64,000 nucleotides of DNA from Gemmatimonadota bacterium (GCA_029262195.1 JAJCZX010000024.1:65323-129322), one strand, 5' to 3'. Shown: positions 34,449 to 44,029, counted from the first letter of the stretch. A program made the numbers and translations. The notes: generated from the sequence alone by a model not told the origin.

Positions 34449-35850
34449 CGAGCTACCGGCCAGCCGGACTCCCTGGAGTCCTGAAGCTGAGCAGGCGGTA
34501 CTGGGGGCTATGATGCTCGATGCCGACGCTTCGGTGCGCGCGCTGGGAATCGTTGATGAAACGGTTTTCTGGCGGGAGTCGCACCGGAAGTTGTTTCTGG
34601 CCATCCGGGATCTCGCACAGAAAGTCGACATTACCGATCCAGTTGTTCTGAGCAACGAACTGATTCGCCGGGGCCAACTGGAAGAAATTGGCGGCAAAGA
34701 CTACCTCAATATCTTACAGGATGTGGTGCCGACGGCGGCCCATGTTGAATACCACTGCAAGATCCTCAAAGACAAAGCCCTGATGCGGCAACTCATCGCC
34801 ACCGGTGAGCACATCGTGCGATCGGCCACTGAGGGTGCCCAGGAGGTTGATGATCTCCTGGATGATGCTGAGGCCAAAATCTTCGAGGTCTCCGAACAAC
34901 GTGTGACACAGGAAACGGTCCGCATCAAAGAATTGATGTGGGAGACCATGGAGCGAATCGAGGCCAGGAGTCGGGGAGGAGATGTGGGGGGAGTCCCCTC
35001 CGGGTTCAAAGAGCTGGACGAAAAAACTAATGGCTTCAACGAGAGCGATTTGATTATTGTGGCTGCGCGGCCTTCGATGGGTAAAACGTCACTCTGTTTG
35101 AACATCGCGGCCACCGCCGCGACGGACGGCAAGGTCCCGACCGCCATTTTCTCCCTTGAGATGTCCAGGGACCAGCTCATTGAGCGCCTTATTGCATCCG
35201 AGGCTTTCGTCGATCTTCATCGACTCCGGTCCGGAAAGCTCCGCGACGAGGATTACCCGAAACTGTCACAGGCCGCAGGCGTTCTTGGCACCGCTGAAAT
35301 TTGGATTGACGATACACCGGCACTGTCCATATTCGAACTCCGGTCCAAGGCTCGGAGGCTTAAGGCAGAGCACGGAATCGGCCTGGTAGTAATCGATTAC
35401 CTTCAATTGCTTCACGATGGGACAGCAAGCAACAGGAGCCGTAACGAAGAAATCAGCAACATTTCTCGGGCCCTCAAGGCTCTGGCGCGGGAACTCAAAG
35501 TTCCGGTGATTTGCCTCTCCCAGTTGTCTCGCGCCGCGGAGCAACGGGGTGGTGACAAGCGGCCGATGCTTTCTGACCTGAGGGATTCGGGGGCGATCGA
35601 GCAGGACGCGGATCTGGTGTTGTTTATCTACCGTTCTGAGATGTACAGGACCGCTGACGATACGGACGCCGAAGATGACGAGGGTACGGCAGAGTTGATC
35701 CTGGCAAAACACCGCAATGGCCCGACAGGAATGGTGAAATTGGCCTTCGTCAAGCAATACACGAGGTTCGACAACCTTTCACGCCGACCGTCTGCGCCGA
35801 ATTTCCAGGGCGGACACTCACCGCCTCCATCCGAGGGGCCCGGTTATTAA
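34405..35850 (+). CDS. dnaB: Replicative DNA helicase
   Basis: 481 residues. The N-terminal DnaB domain starts at PWSPEAEQAVLGAMMLD. The RecA-like domain has Walker A ARPSMGKTS, FSLEMSRDQLIERLIASEA, Walker B GLVVIDYLQLL, and the QLSRAAEQRGGDKRPMLSDLRDSGAIEQDAD block. It unwinds DNA at the fork as a hexamer. No intein interrupts it. The C-terminal tail (SRRPSAPNFQGGHSPPPSEGPGY) is a disordered extension. It begins inside the UDG gene. Confidence 0.96.
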   Translation: MTSVSPGESSIEIADELPASRTPWSPEAEQAVLGAMMLDADASVRALGIVDETVFWRESHRKLFLAIRDLAQKVDITDPVVLSNELIRRGQLEEIGGKDYLNILQDVVPTAAHVEYHCKILKDKALMRQLIATGEHIVRSATEGAQEVDDLLDDAEAKIFEVSEQRVTQETVRIKELMWETMERIEARSRGGDVGGVPSGFKELDEKTNGFNESDLIIVAARPSMGKTSLCLNIAATAATDGKVPTAIFSLEMSRDQLIERLIASEAFVDLHRLRSGKLRDEDYPKLSQAAGVLGTAEIWIDDTPALSIFELRSKARRLKAEHGIGLVVIDYLQLLHDGTASNRSRNEEISNISRALKALARELKVPVICLSQLSRAAEQRGGDKRPMLSDLRDSGAIEQDADLVLFIYRSEMYRTADDTDAEDDEGTAELILAKHRNGPTGMVKLAFVKQYTRFDNLSRRPSAPNFQGGHSPPPSEGPGY

Positions 35851-35860
35851 GAGCAAGTCG

Positions 35861-37192
35861 GTGTACCGGTGCACCGACTGTGGTGCCGAACACCCGAAGT
35901 GGGGCGGGAAATGTGATTCCTGTGGCGCATGGAACACGCTGGCCGAAGAAGTCCTTTCGAAACGCCAGGTTACGGTTGGGAGGCCTTCTGCAAACGGGCC
36001 CATTCCTGTGCGACTCAAAGACCTTGATGCCTCGGAGACACCACGGCTCCGAACAGATATTGCGGAACTGGATTTTGTACTGGGTGGTGGAATCGTTCCT
36101 GGGTCGTTGACTCTCGTTGGTGGTGAACCCGGGGTGGGTAAATCAACGCTACTGCTTCAATGTGCATCACAACTCGAACAGAGCGGGGTGGTGACACTCT
36201 ACGCTTCCGGGGAAGAATCGGCGTCACAGATAAAGCTCCGCGCTGATCGTCTCGATGAAAATGCGGGGGCTGTGAGGGTGCTTCCCGAAGTGAGGTTAGA
36301 GTCGGTGGTCGCTCACGCAACCAACGTGGGCGCGCGTGTACTGGTGGTCGATTCGATTCAAACGGTTTTTACTGACGACCTCGAAGGAGCGCCGGGCAAC
36401 GTGGGGCAAGTTCGCGAATGTGCTGCGAAGTTGATGCGGTTCGCCAAAGAAACGGGCTGCGCGGTCGTGCTGGTAGGCCACGTTACCAAAGGGGGCGGCA
36501 TCGCAGGTCCCAAGACCCTGGAGCACATCGTCGATACCGTCGTTTACTTTGAAGGAGAACTCAGTTCTGGTTTCAGAATTCTACGCGCGGTAAAAAACCG
36601 TTTTGGATCAATTGACGAAGTTGGGATTTTTGAAATGACTGCATCGGGGCTGATCGGGGTCAAAAATCCGTCCGCTGCCTTCATTTCCAGTCGCGATGCC
36701 AACGCTACGGGTACGGCGATTACTGCCCTGATGGAGGGCTCTCGTCCCGTCCTGGTTGAGATCCAGGCTCTGGCTTCCAAGTCGGGGTTCGGCACGCCGC
36801 AGCGCGTGGCCACCGGGTTGGAACAAAAACGACTGGCAGTGTTGCTTGCCGTCCTCGAACGGCGGGCAGGCATTCCTTTTGCCGATCTCGATGTGTTTGT
36901 CAACGTGACAGGTGGCGTAAGACTGATCGAGACGGCATCTGATCTGGCGGTGATCGCCGCGCTGTGGTCCAGCGTCAGCAATAGACCTGTTCCGTCCAAT
37001 TCGATGTTCCTTGGAGAGGTGGGTCTGGGGGGCGAGATCCGGCCGGTCGGATCAACGGAGCGCCGCATTGCCGAAGCCGCGCGGCTGGGGTTCAGTCGCG
37101 CTTATGTGCCTGCCAGGGGGAAGATAGCCGAAGGGTTTGATACCGTTGCAATTGCTCACGTCTCGGAGTTGGCTGATGCCGTCGCCGCCTGA
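35861..37192 (+). CDS. radA: DNA repair protein RadA
   Basis: 443 residues from GTG 35861. An in-frame ATT at 35846, overlapping the dnaB stop, would add IKSKS, which resembles the usual RadA N-terminus (K-S-K-x-V-Y), so it may be the true start. Domains: C4 zinc finger (CTDCGAEHPKWGGKCDSCG), RecA-like ATPase with GEPGVGKST, the KNRFG motif and a C-terminal Lon-protease-like domain (inactive in this family). RadA drives branch migration in recombination. Confidence 0.96.
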   Translation: MYRCTDCGAEHPKWGGKCDSCGAWNTLAEEVLSKRQVTVGRPSANGPIPVRLKDLDASETPRLRTDIAELDFVLGGGIVPGSLTLVGGEPGVGKSTLLLQCASQLEQSGVVTLYASGEESASQIKLRADRLDENAGAVRVLPEVRLESVVAHATNVGARVLVVDSIQTVFTDDLEGAPGNVGQVRECAAKLMRFAKETGCAVVLVGHVTKGGGIAGPKTLEHIVDTVVYFEGELSSGFRILRAVKNRFGSIDEVGIFEMTASGLIGVKNPSAAFISSRDANATGTAITALMEGSRPVLVEIQALASKSGFGTPQRVATGLEQKRLAVLLAVLERRAGIPFADLDVFVNVTGGVRLIETASDLAVIAALWSSVSNRPVPSNSMFLGEVGLGGEIRPVGSTERRIAEAARLGFSRAYVPARGKIAEGFDTVAIAHVSELADAVAA

Positions 37193-37862
37193 TGTCGGCG
37201 TAATCATACCAGCGGCTGGTCTCGGCGTTCGTGCGGGACTTGGCCAACCGAAACAGTACCAAACGGTCGCTGGTGTGCCACTCCTGCTCCGAACGATTAG
37301 ACCCTTCTCTTCGCATCCAGAAGTTGTCCAGGTAGTGGTTGCCATGCCGCCGGACGATGCTGCTGCTCCTCCTGATTGGATCGCAGAATTGCGGAGTAAT
37401 AGGCTCAAGACCGTGGTGGGAGGCGAAACCAGGGCTCACTCGGTGAAGAACGCTCTTTCTCATCTGGATCCGGCTTGTTGTGTGGTCCTGGTTCATGACG
37501 CGGCCCGGCCTTTTGTTTCTCGACACGTGGTGGACAGGCTAATTGAGGGCGCTCGAGAAGGAAAAAACTGCATAGCCGCCGTTCCAGTGAGTGACACGGT
37601 AAAACGTGGTGATGGAAACAACGTTGTCGTTGAGACCGTCGACCGCTCAAGTCTCTGGAGAGCCCAGACTCCTCAGGGGTTCCCACGGGCAGCTCTGGAT
37701 GAAGTGTTCGAGCGAGCGGGAGATGAGCTGTCATCCTACACAGATGAGTCTTCCCTTTTTGAAAAATTCGGGCTACCGGTTGAACTGGTGCCGGATGAAA
37801 TTAGTAACTTCAAACTCACACTTCCCGGCGACTTTGAAATGGCTGAGAGACTGCTGCGATGA
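37176..37862 (+). CDS. ispD: 2-C-methyl-D-erythritol 4-phosphate cytidylyltransferase
   Basis: 228 residues from ATG 37176, which overlaps the radA stop; the longer frame from 37137 is not needed. Signature regions are IIPAAGLGVRAGLGQPKQYQ, VLVHDAARPFVSRHVVD, VPVSDTVKRGD and RAQTPQGFPRAALDEVF. It makes CDP-methylerythritol in the MEP isoprenoid route. ispF, often next or fused, is not here. Confidence 0.95.
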   Translation: MPSPPDVGVIIPAAGLGVRAGLGQPKQYQTVAGVPLLLRTIRPFSSHPEVVQVVVAMPPDDAAAPPDWIAELRSNRLKTVVGGETRAHSVKNALSHLDPACCVVLVHDAARPFVSRHVVDRLIEGAREGKNCIAAVPVSDTVKRGDGNNVVVETVDRSSLWRAQTPQGFPRAALDEVFERAGDELSSYTDESSLFEKFGLPVELVPDEISNFKLTLPGDFEMAERLLR

Positions 37863-38512
37863 ACCCGGTTCCGTTCAGCACAGAAGAACATGTAAGACAG
37901 GGCTTTCCTGTCATCAGAGATCATTTGATGGGGGGAGGACTCCTGGCGTATCCGACCGAGACGGTATACGGTCTGGGATCACGCGCGATTCTGGATGATG
38001 TTGCTGCACTGGCGTTGTTGAAGGGAAGACCTCCCAGAAAACCGTTCTTGCTTCTGGTCAACGGGCGGTTAATGGCCGAGCGGTGCGGATTGGTGTTTTC
38101 CAGAGCAGCGAAGGCGATGACCGAGGAGTTTTGGCCGGGCCCACTCACCGTCGTTTTGCGAGGTGGAGAAGGGATATTGCCCAATACTCTGAGGGGTGGC
38201 GAGGGTGGTGTGGCCGTTCGGTGGACTTCCAACAAACGAACTTCTGACCTTATTGGTTTGTTGGAGTTTCCCATTACCTCTACCTCTGCTAACCGGCCTG
38301 GCGGACCGACCGCACCGGGAGTAGACGCCATTCAACATGACTTTGGCGATGCCGTGGCAGATGGGCGGCTCCTGGTTTTGGATGGGGGCGTACTGGGTAA
38401 CGTTCCTCCGTCGACGATTGTTGACTGCACGACTGACGAGCCATTAATGATACGTGAAGGCGCTATTCCGCGTAACGAATTGCAACGCCGGGTCGGGAGT
38501 CTGGCGCCATGA
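37859..38512 (+). CDS. Threonylcarbamoyl-AMP synthase (TsaC/Sua5/YciO family)
   Basis: 217 residues. The motifs GGLLAYPTETVYGLGSRA, LKGRPPRKPFLLLV, WPGPLTVVLRG and FPITSTSANRPGGPTA define the family that makes threonylcarbamoyl-AMP for tRNA t6A37. The extra C-terminal Sua5 domain is absent, so it is of the TsaC/YrdC size. It starts by ATGA overlap with ispD and ends by overlap with the phosphatase gene. Confidence 0.92.
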   Translation: MNPVPFSTEEHVRQGFPVIRDHLMGGGLLAYPTETVYGLGSRAILDDVAALALLKGRPPRKPFLLLVNGRLMAERCGLVFSRAAKAMTEEFWPGPLTVVLRGGEGILPNTLRGGEGGVAVRWTSNKRTSDLIGLLEFPITSTSANRPGGPTAPGVDAIQHDFGDAVADGRLLVLDGGVLGNVPPSTIVDCTTDEPLMIREGAIPRNELQRRVGSLAP

Positions 38513-38970
38513 AGTCAGTTCTGATCGTGTGCACAGGTAATATTTGCAGGAGCCCGCTGGCCGAACTGATGATGAAACGCGAGCTAAAAAAAAGGAAGCC
38601 CTCGGTAGAGATCGAAGTGTCGTCGGCCGGAACTGGAGCCTGGGAAGGAAAAACTGCATCTGATGGCGCCTATCTGGTTGCAATGGAAAACTCTCTTGAC
38701 GCTTCCAATCACCGTGCCTCACTGCTTACACGTGAACTTGTGGAGCGGGCGGACCTCATTTTCACGATGGCACGACACCATCGCCTTCGCGTCCAGGAGT
38801 TAGGGGGTGTCGGGAAAACCTATCTGCTCGGTGAATATGCCGGACTCCAGGGAGACGAGGCCGAAGTAGCCGACCCATACGGAGGTGACATCGTGGTGTA
38901 TCGGGAAACTTATGACGAACTGGAGAGAATGATGTCGCCCGTTGTTGATCGCATGATTGCCCAACTATGA
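38509..38970 (+). CDS. Low molecular weight protein tyrosine phosphatase
   Basis: 153 residues. The P-loop CTGNICRS (Cys8 nucleophile, Arg14) and the general-acid loop DPYGGD are intact. The family dephosphorylates Tyr or Arg; Ile in the P-loop favours the tyrosine type over the YwlE-type arginine phosphatase. It is commonly found next to Sua5/TsaC, as here. Confidence 0.93.
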   Translation: MKSVLIVCTGNICRSPLAELMMKRELKKRKPSVEIEVSSAGTGAWEGKTASDGAYLVAMENSLDASNHRASLLTRELVERADLIFTMARHHRLRVQELGGVGKTYLLGEYAGLQGDEAEVADPYGGDIVVYRETYDELERMMSPVVDRMIAQL

Positions 38971-39782
38971 AAACCCCTGGTGCCGGGACCAGGGTGCTTG
39001 CGATTCTGGGCGATCCGGTCGAGCACTCGCTGTCCCCGTTGATGCACAACGCCGCCATTACGGCGATGGGACTCGATGCTGTGTATGTTGCTCAACGGTG
39101 TAAACCGGCCTCGTTGCCTCAAGTTATGGGAGCGTTCGAGGCGACTGGCGTCTCGGGGAACATCACAGTTCCGCACAAAATTGCCGCCGCAAATTTGCTC
39201 ATCCGGCTCACCTCCATTGCTAAAGAGCTGGGATGCGTGAATACGTTCTGGGAGGAAGAGGGGAGGCTAACTGGCGACAACACTGACGTCGGTGGACTGG
39301 TGGACGCTATTGCTCAACTGGGTGTGGTTGGTCCCTGGTTGGTCGCTGGAACCGGTGGTGCAGCACGGGCAGTCGCCGGAGCGGCGCGCGAGGTGGGTGT
39401 CAAACTACTCGTCCGGTCACGTGACGACATGAGAGCTTCCGATTTTTCCCGATGGGCCCAGGACCTCGGAGTGGATGCCGAGCCCGATGACGGATCTACT
39501 GTTGCGCTGGCCATCAACGCTACTTCACTTGGCCTTGAAGCATCGGACAAGATGCCTTTTCCGGAAAGTCGGATACTGGGCTGCAAGGCTGCGCTTGACC
39601 TCGTTTACCGGAAGGGTGGCACGGAATGGTCACAACGCTGCGGCAATATGGGTATGCGGGCCCAGGACGGGCGTGTCATGTTAGTGGCTCAGGGCGCACG
39701 TTCTTTCGAACGTTTCTTTCCTGCGGTTAAAGCGCCGCGAGAAATAATGCTTGCCGCGGTGGCGCGCTCATTGGGAGACTGA
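38967..39782 (+). CDS. aroE: Shikimate dehydrogenase
   Basis: 271 residues. Substrate-binding features: GDPVEHSLSPLMHNAAI, GNITVPHKIAA (catalytic Lys) and LTGDNTDVGGLVDAI (Asp). The NADP-binding part carries GTGGAARAVAGAAREVG. It reduces 3-dehydroshikimate. The start overlaps the phosphatase stop by 4 nt. Confidence 0.95.
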   Translation: MKTPGAGTRVLAILGDPVEHSLSPLMHNAAITAMGLDAVYVAQRCKPASLPQVMGAFEATGVSGNITVPHKIAAANLLIRLTSIAKELGCVNTFWEEEGRLTGDNTDVGGLVDAIAQLGVVGPWLVAGTGGAARAVAGAAREVGVKLLVRSRDDMRASDFSRWAQDLGVDAEPDDGSTVALAINATSLGLEASDKMPFPESRILGCKAALDLVYRKGGTEWSQRCGNMGMRAQDGRVMLVAQGARSFERFFPAVKAPREIMLAAVARSLGD

Positions 39783-39798
39783 CCACGAGGAGCGACTG

Positions 39799-40590
39799 TT
39801 GGAAAAGGATAGAGGATTCACTGCGGCGACCCTAAAAGCTGCTGCCGGAGCCTCATTGGTTTCTCTGGCCCGGTTTCTTCTCCCCAACTCATGTATCGTT
39901 TGCCAACGGATGGTGGAGCAATCCAATCCGGATAACCTGGTTTGCTCCGTTTGCTGCTCCAGAATGAGAAGGGTGACAGGCGGATGTTGCCGGTGTGCTC
40001 AACCGCTCCCGCCGGTCGGGCCCTGTCGGCTCTGCTCCGATTGGCCGGATGGCTTCGACAACGTCCGAAGTGCCGTGTGGCTTGATCGCGAAGCCCGGGC
40101 GGTAGTCCACGGCTTGAAGTACGGTGGTTTCACTCGGTTAGGAGCAGTTGCGGCCGCGGAGATCCGGGGAGCCTTCTCGCCTCGTTCGGCCGTGCTAATC
40201 CCCATCCCGCTGGGGCAAAAGCGGCTTAAACAACGCGGGTACAATCAATCTGCTTATATTGCACGAGCGCTTGGAAACGCCTTCGGAATTCCAGTAATTG
40301 AGGACATCCTGGCAAGGCGGAGGGAGACTCGATCTCAAACCGAGTTGACACCCGATGAACGGATGATCAATGTTTCCGGCGCATTTCGCGTTGACGACGA
40401 CAAAAACGGTACTTTGGAGCCGACCGCGGCAGGTATCGTCGAAGCCGTCTTGGTAGATGATGTTTTCACAACCGGCGCCACATTAGTTGCGGCAGCCAAA
40501 TGTCTTTTGGAATCGGGCTGGCAGTCGGTTAGCGGCATAACTTTTGCTAGGGCTCGGACGTTCGCGGACACGGTGTTGGCGGTCGATTGA
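39799..40590 (+). CDS. ComF-family amidophosphoribosyltransferase-like protein
   Basis: 263 residues from TTG 39799, chosen for its GAGGAG site (39786-39791) 7 nt upstream; a longer frame from 39751 overlaps aroE without a ribosome site. The N-terminal zinc-binding part has paired Cys (CIVCQ, CSVCC, CCRC, CRLC). The phosphoribosyltransferase domain ends with VEAVLVDDVFTTGATLVAAAKCL, the PRPP motif. The family is tied to DNA uptake in competent bacteria, but many members occur without a competence system. Confidence 0.9.
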   Translation: MEKDRGFTAATLKAAAGASLVSLARFLLPNSCIVCQRMVEQSNPDNLVCSVCCSRMRRVTGGCCRCAQPLPPVGPCRLCSDWPDGFDNVRSAVWLDREARAVVHGLKYGGFTRLGAVAAAEIRGAFSPRSAVLIPIPLGQKRLKQRGYNQSAYIARALGNAFGIPVIEDILARRRETRSQTELTPDERMINVSGAFRVDDDKNGTLEPTAAGIVEAVLVDDVFTTGATLVAAAKCLLESGWQSVSGITFARARTFADTVLAVD

Positions 40591-40611
40591 ATTACAAATT
40601 CTGAGGTAATG

Positions 40612-41622
40612 ATGGCTATTAAAGTTGGCATTAATGGGTTCGGCCGGATCGGTAGGATCGTCCTCCGGTCAATTATGGGTTCTGACAATGATCTCGAAGT
40701 CGCTGGTATCAATGATATAGCGGATAAGGCCACGCTGGCCCATCTGCTTAAATACGATTCAGTTCACGGTCAGTTTGACGGTACCGTGGAAATCACCGAT
40801 GACGGGCTTGTTGTCAACGGGAATAGCATCAGGATTACTGCCGAGAGGGATCCGGCCAATCTGCCCTGGAAAGAACTCGGCGCGGACGTGGTGCTTGAGT
40901 CGACCGGGTTCTTCGCGACTAAAGAGGCTGCCTCTAAGCACATTGAAGCCGGTGCCAAAAAAGTAATCATCAGCGCTCCAGCCAAAGGTGACCTCTTCAC
41001 CATGGTACTGGGCGTGAATAACGACAAATACGATCCCGCAACCCACGATGTGATCTCTAACGCCTCGTGCACAACCAACTGCCTCGTTCCGGTTGTCAAG
41101 ACTGTGCGAGACAACTTCGGCTTTGTCAGAGCCTTCATGACTACGGTCCATTCGTATACCAACGATCAGAGAATCCTGGATCTCCCCCATAGTGACCTCC
41201 GACGTGCTCGTGCGGCGGCCCAGAACATCATTCCCACCAGCACCGGTGCGGCCCGCGCAACCGGGCTCGTGATTCCGGAAGTTCAGGGCAAGATCGATGG
41301 TGTTGCCCTTAGAGTCCCGACCGCAGATGTGTCGATAGTGGACCTCGTTGTCGAAGTAGAAAAGGCGACCAGCGTCGAGGCGGTCAACGAGGCCTTCCGG
41401 GCAGCGGCGTCCGAAGGACCATTGAAGGGAATCCTGGGAGCTTCCGATGAGCCGTTAGTTTCGTCCGACTACATTGGCGACGCGCGTTCGAGCATCGTTG
41501 ATCTCATGAGCACCAACGTTATCGACGGTACCTTCGTCCACGTTTCGTCCTGGTACGACAACGAAGCCGGGTACTCTGCGCGTTGCGTTGATGCCCTTGG
41601 GTTCGTGGGCGAAAGGTTGTGA
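40612..41622 (+). CDS. gap: Glyceraldehyde-3-phosphate dehydrogenase
   Basis: 336 residues. Two ATGs lie at 40609 and 40612; the second is better spaced from GAGG (40603-40606). VGINGFGRIGR begins the NAD fold. SNASCTTNCLVPV holds the catalytic Cys, and SWYDNEAGYSARCVD ends the catalytic domain. It starts the three-gene glycolytic run gap-pgk-tpiA, the order found in many bacteria. Confidence 0.97.
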   Translation: MAIKVGINGFGRIGRIVLRSIMGSDNDLEVAGINDIADKATLAHLLKYDSVHGQFDGTVEITDDGLVVNGNSIRITAERDPANLPWKELGADVVLESTGFFATKEAASKHIEAGAKKVIISAPAKGDLFTMVLGVNNDKYDPATHDVISNASCTTNCLVPVVKTVRDNFGFVRAFMTTVHSYTNDQRILDLPHSDLRRARAAAQNIIPTSTGAARATGLVIPEVQGKIDGVALRVPTADVSIVDLVVEVEKATSVEAVNEAFRAAASEGPLKGILGASDEPLVSSDYIGDARSSIVDLMSTNVIDGTFVHVSSWYDNEAGYSARCVDALGFVGERL

Positions 41623-42809
41623 AACGAGCATTAAACTCGCTCGACAAAAACCAGCTCGAAGGACTCCGCGCCCTGACCAGGGTCGATTTCAATGTGCCCC
41701 TGGCCGCCGGTGTTGTTGCCGATGCGACACGCATTAAAGCCGCCCTTCCGACCATTCAGTGGCTTCGGGAGGCTGGCTGTCGCGTGGTCCTCCTGTCTCA
41801 CCTGGGGCGACCCGGGGGGAAGTCTGTTTCGAGTATGTCCCTTCGTCAGATAGTGCCGGAACTGGAAGACCTGCTGGGCCTGCCGGTTCTTTTCATCGAA
41901 GACATCGGGACCGAAGATGCAGTGCGGAGAACGCGTACGATGAAGCGAGGAGAGGTGGCTCTGGTTGAGAACACCAGATTTTTTGAAGGCGAGGAGGCTA
42001 ATTCTCCGGCGGTAGCTGAGGCTTTGGCGGAGATGGGCGATTTTTTCGTCAATGACGCCTTTGGGACTGCGCACAGGGCTCACTCTTCAACCGAAGGCGT
42101 AGCCAGGCTTTTGACTCCCGCGGTCTCAGGGTTTTTGCTGGCGAAGGAGCTAAAATACCTAGGTGACGCCCTAACAGATCCCCGACGCCCGTTTGTAACA
42201 GTCCTTGGTGGGGCGAAAATCTCGGGGAAGATTGATGTCGTCGAGGCGCTGCTCCCCAGGGTTGACGAAATTCTGATTGGTGGTGCGATGGCGTGTACTT
42301 TCTTTGCCGCTATGGGACACAAGATTGGGAAATCACTTGTCGAGCCCGACAGGATCGATATGGCTCGCGATTTGATGCAGCGGGCGGGGGACAAGCTTGT
42401 CCTGCCGACCGGCGCTACTGTTGCTGCCGCGATTGAAGAAGGAGTGGCCACCTCCCAGGTGGCAGCCGATTCAATTCCTGATAACCTGGCTGTTTTCGAC
42501 ATCGATGAAGTCTCTGCGACCGATTTTGCCAGTAGGGTAAAATCAGCTGGAACCGTCCTTTGGAATGGACCTATGGGCGTGTTCGAGATGCCGCCGTTCG
42601 ACAGAGGCACAGAAAAGATCGCCCTAGCGCTGGTTGAAGCCACCGAGTTGGGGGCCACTACCATCGTTGGCGGAGGAGACTCCGCCGCCGCCATCGCCCG
42701 GCTCGGTCTGGGCGACCGCGTTAGCCACGTATCCACAGGAGGAGGAGCGTCTTTGGAGTTCCTGGAGGGCAAAGACCTTCCCGGGGTCTCGGCGCTGGAC
42801 GACGTATGA
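41619..42809 (+). CDS. pgk: Phosphoglycerate kinase
   Basis: 396 residues from a GTG that overlaps the gap stop. Substrate residues are in TRVDFNVPLA and LLSHLGRPGG. The hinge and ATP side show TVLGGAKISGKIDVVEALL, WNGPMGVFEM and TTIVGGGDSAAAIARLG. It makes ATP from 1,3-bisphosphoglycerate. It overlaps tpiA by 4 nt. Confidence 0.97.
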   Translation: MKRALNSLDKNQLEGLRALTRVDFNVPLAAGVVADATRIKAALPTIQWLREAGCRVVLLSHLGRPGGKSVSSMSLRQIVPELEDLLGLPVLFIEDIGTEDAVRRTRTMKRGEVALVENTRFFEGEEANSPAVAEALAEMGDFFVNDAFGTAHRAHSSTEGVARLLTPAVSGFLLAKELKYLGDALTDPRRPFVTVLGGAKISGKIDVVEALLPRVDEILIGGAMACTFFAAMGHKIGKSLVEPDRIDMARDLMQRAGDKLVLPTGATVAAAIEEGVATSQVAADSIPDNLAVFDIDEVSATDFASRVKSAGTVLWNGPMGVFEMPPFDRGTEKIALALVEATELGATTIVGGGDSAAAIARLGLGDRVSHVSTGGGASLEFLEGKDLPGVSALDDV

Positions 42810-43552
42810 GATCATTGATCTTCGCAGGTAATTGGAAAATGCACCTCGGACCCTCCGGGGCGCGCGAATTTGTCAAAGCTTTTCTCCAACGATATGAGAA
42901 GAAAGCTGACGCGGAGGTCTGGCTGTTTCCGCCGACAGTGTCGCTCGAAGCCGTGGCTGCCATGGTCACCGACCGAGCTGAGGTCAGGGTGGGCGCTCAG
43001 GATGTATACTGGGAAGAAAAGGGTGCCTACACAGGCCAGACCAGCACCGGCATGGTAACAGAAGCTGGTGGATCTGCTGCACTGGTGGGACACTCAGAGA
43101 GGCGCCACGTCTTTGGCGAGACGGTGGAGGAGACAGGGAAGAAAACTCGGGCGCTTTTGGCGGCCGCTCTTACCCCTGTCTTCTGCGTGGGCGAAAAGCT
43201 AGATGAACGCGAGGCCGGGAACACGCCGACTGTTGTCAGGGAGCAATTATCTGCTCTGGAAGGTCTTGACAGTGCGGAATTGGCGAGAGTAGTGGTTGCA
43301 TACGAGCCGGTCTGGGCGATTGGAACGGGCGCGGTGGCGACTCCAGGGGACGCGGAGGAGGTTCACTCCGCCGTAAAAGAATGGTTCGGTCAGAGAGGAG
43401 TGGTGGATCTAAAAGTCCTGTACGGCGGTAGTGTGAAGACATCGAACGTCGCGGAATTGATTTCCCAACCCAGTATCGATGGAGTGCTCGTGGGTGGAGC
43501 GTCGCTGGATCCGGTCGGTTGGGCAGAACTGGTAGCTGTTCGACCAGATTGA
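42806..43552 (+). CDS. tpiA: Triosephosphate isomerase
   Basis: 248 residues. FAGNWKMHLG (Asn and Lys), VGHSERRHVFGE (catalytic His), VVAYEPVWAIGTG (catalytic Glu) and LYGGSVKTSN (phosphate loop) are all present. It interconverts dihydroxyacetone phosphate and glyceraldehyde 3-phosphate. Followed by secG, an arrangement seen in many bacteria. Confidence 0.97.
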   Translation: MRSLIFAGNWKMHLGPSGAREFVKAFLQRYEKKADAEVWLFPPTVSLEAVAAMVTDRAEVRVGAQDVYWEEKGAYTGQTSTGMVTEAGGSAALVGHSERRHVFGETVEETGKKTRALLAAALTPVFCVGEKLDEREAGNTPTVVREQLSALEGLDSAELARVVVAYEPVWAIGTGAVATPGDAEEVHSAVKEWFGQRGVVDLKVLYGGSVKTSNVAELISQPSIDGVLVGGASLDPVGWAELVAVRPD

Positions 43553-43601
43553 CTATCTGGAGGTAGCTCTTTATGATTCGCCTCCCAGTTTTAGGTGAGA
43601 A

Positions 43602-43973
43602 ATGTACGGGTTTTTGCTAACGATATTGATAATTGATTCGATTGTACTACTTGCTGTGGTCCTGCTTCAGGCGGGCCAGGGCGGTGGTTTGGCCTCTCTG
43701 GGTGGGGGATCCTCGACGGATTCCTTTTTCGGAGGCAGGCAGGCGGTTACCATCTTGACCAAGGCTTCGTGGGTTTGTGGAGGCGCGTTTTTGGGCATTT
43801 CGCTCGTCCTTGCGGGCCTGAGTTCCGGTTCATCGGCACCGCGTTCGGTGTTGGAAGACGGGATTTCTGCGCCACTGCCGGTGGCTCCGCTGCCACTGGA
43901 TGTGAGCCAGCCCCCCCCAGCGCCTGCAACCGACGACGGCGCGGCTACGCCAGAGGATCAGTCGGGCGGGTAA
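43602..43973 (+). CDS. secG: Preprotein translocase subunit SecG
   Basis: 123 residues. Two membrane helices (LLTILIIDSIVLLAVVLLQAG and ASWVCGGAFLGISLVLAGLS) flank the conserved loop GQGGGLASLGGGSSTDSFFGGRQA. The C-terminus is a Pro/Ala-rich tail longer than usual. SecG assists SecYE in protein export. It is the last gene of the array that starts at yicC and precedes an intrinsic terminator. Confidence 0.93.
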   Translation: MYGFLLTILIIDSIVLLAVVLLQAGQGGGLASLGGGSSTDSFFGGRQAVTILTKASWVCGGAFLGISLVLAGLSSGSSAPRSVLEDGISAPLPVAPLPLDVSQPPPAPATDDGAATPEDQSGG

Positions 43974-43996
43974 GATCAGTCAGGATGTTTGTTGAA

Positions 43997-44029
43997 AGCC
44001 CCGTATTCAATAGAGTGCGGGGCTTTTTT
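43997..44029 (+). terminator. Intrinsic terminator after secG
   Basis: Stem AGCCCCG (43997-44003) with CGGGGCT (44018-44024), a 14-nt loop and a run of T. It closes the housekeeping transcript. Confidence 0.9.
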
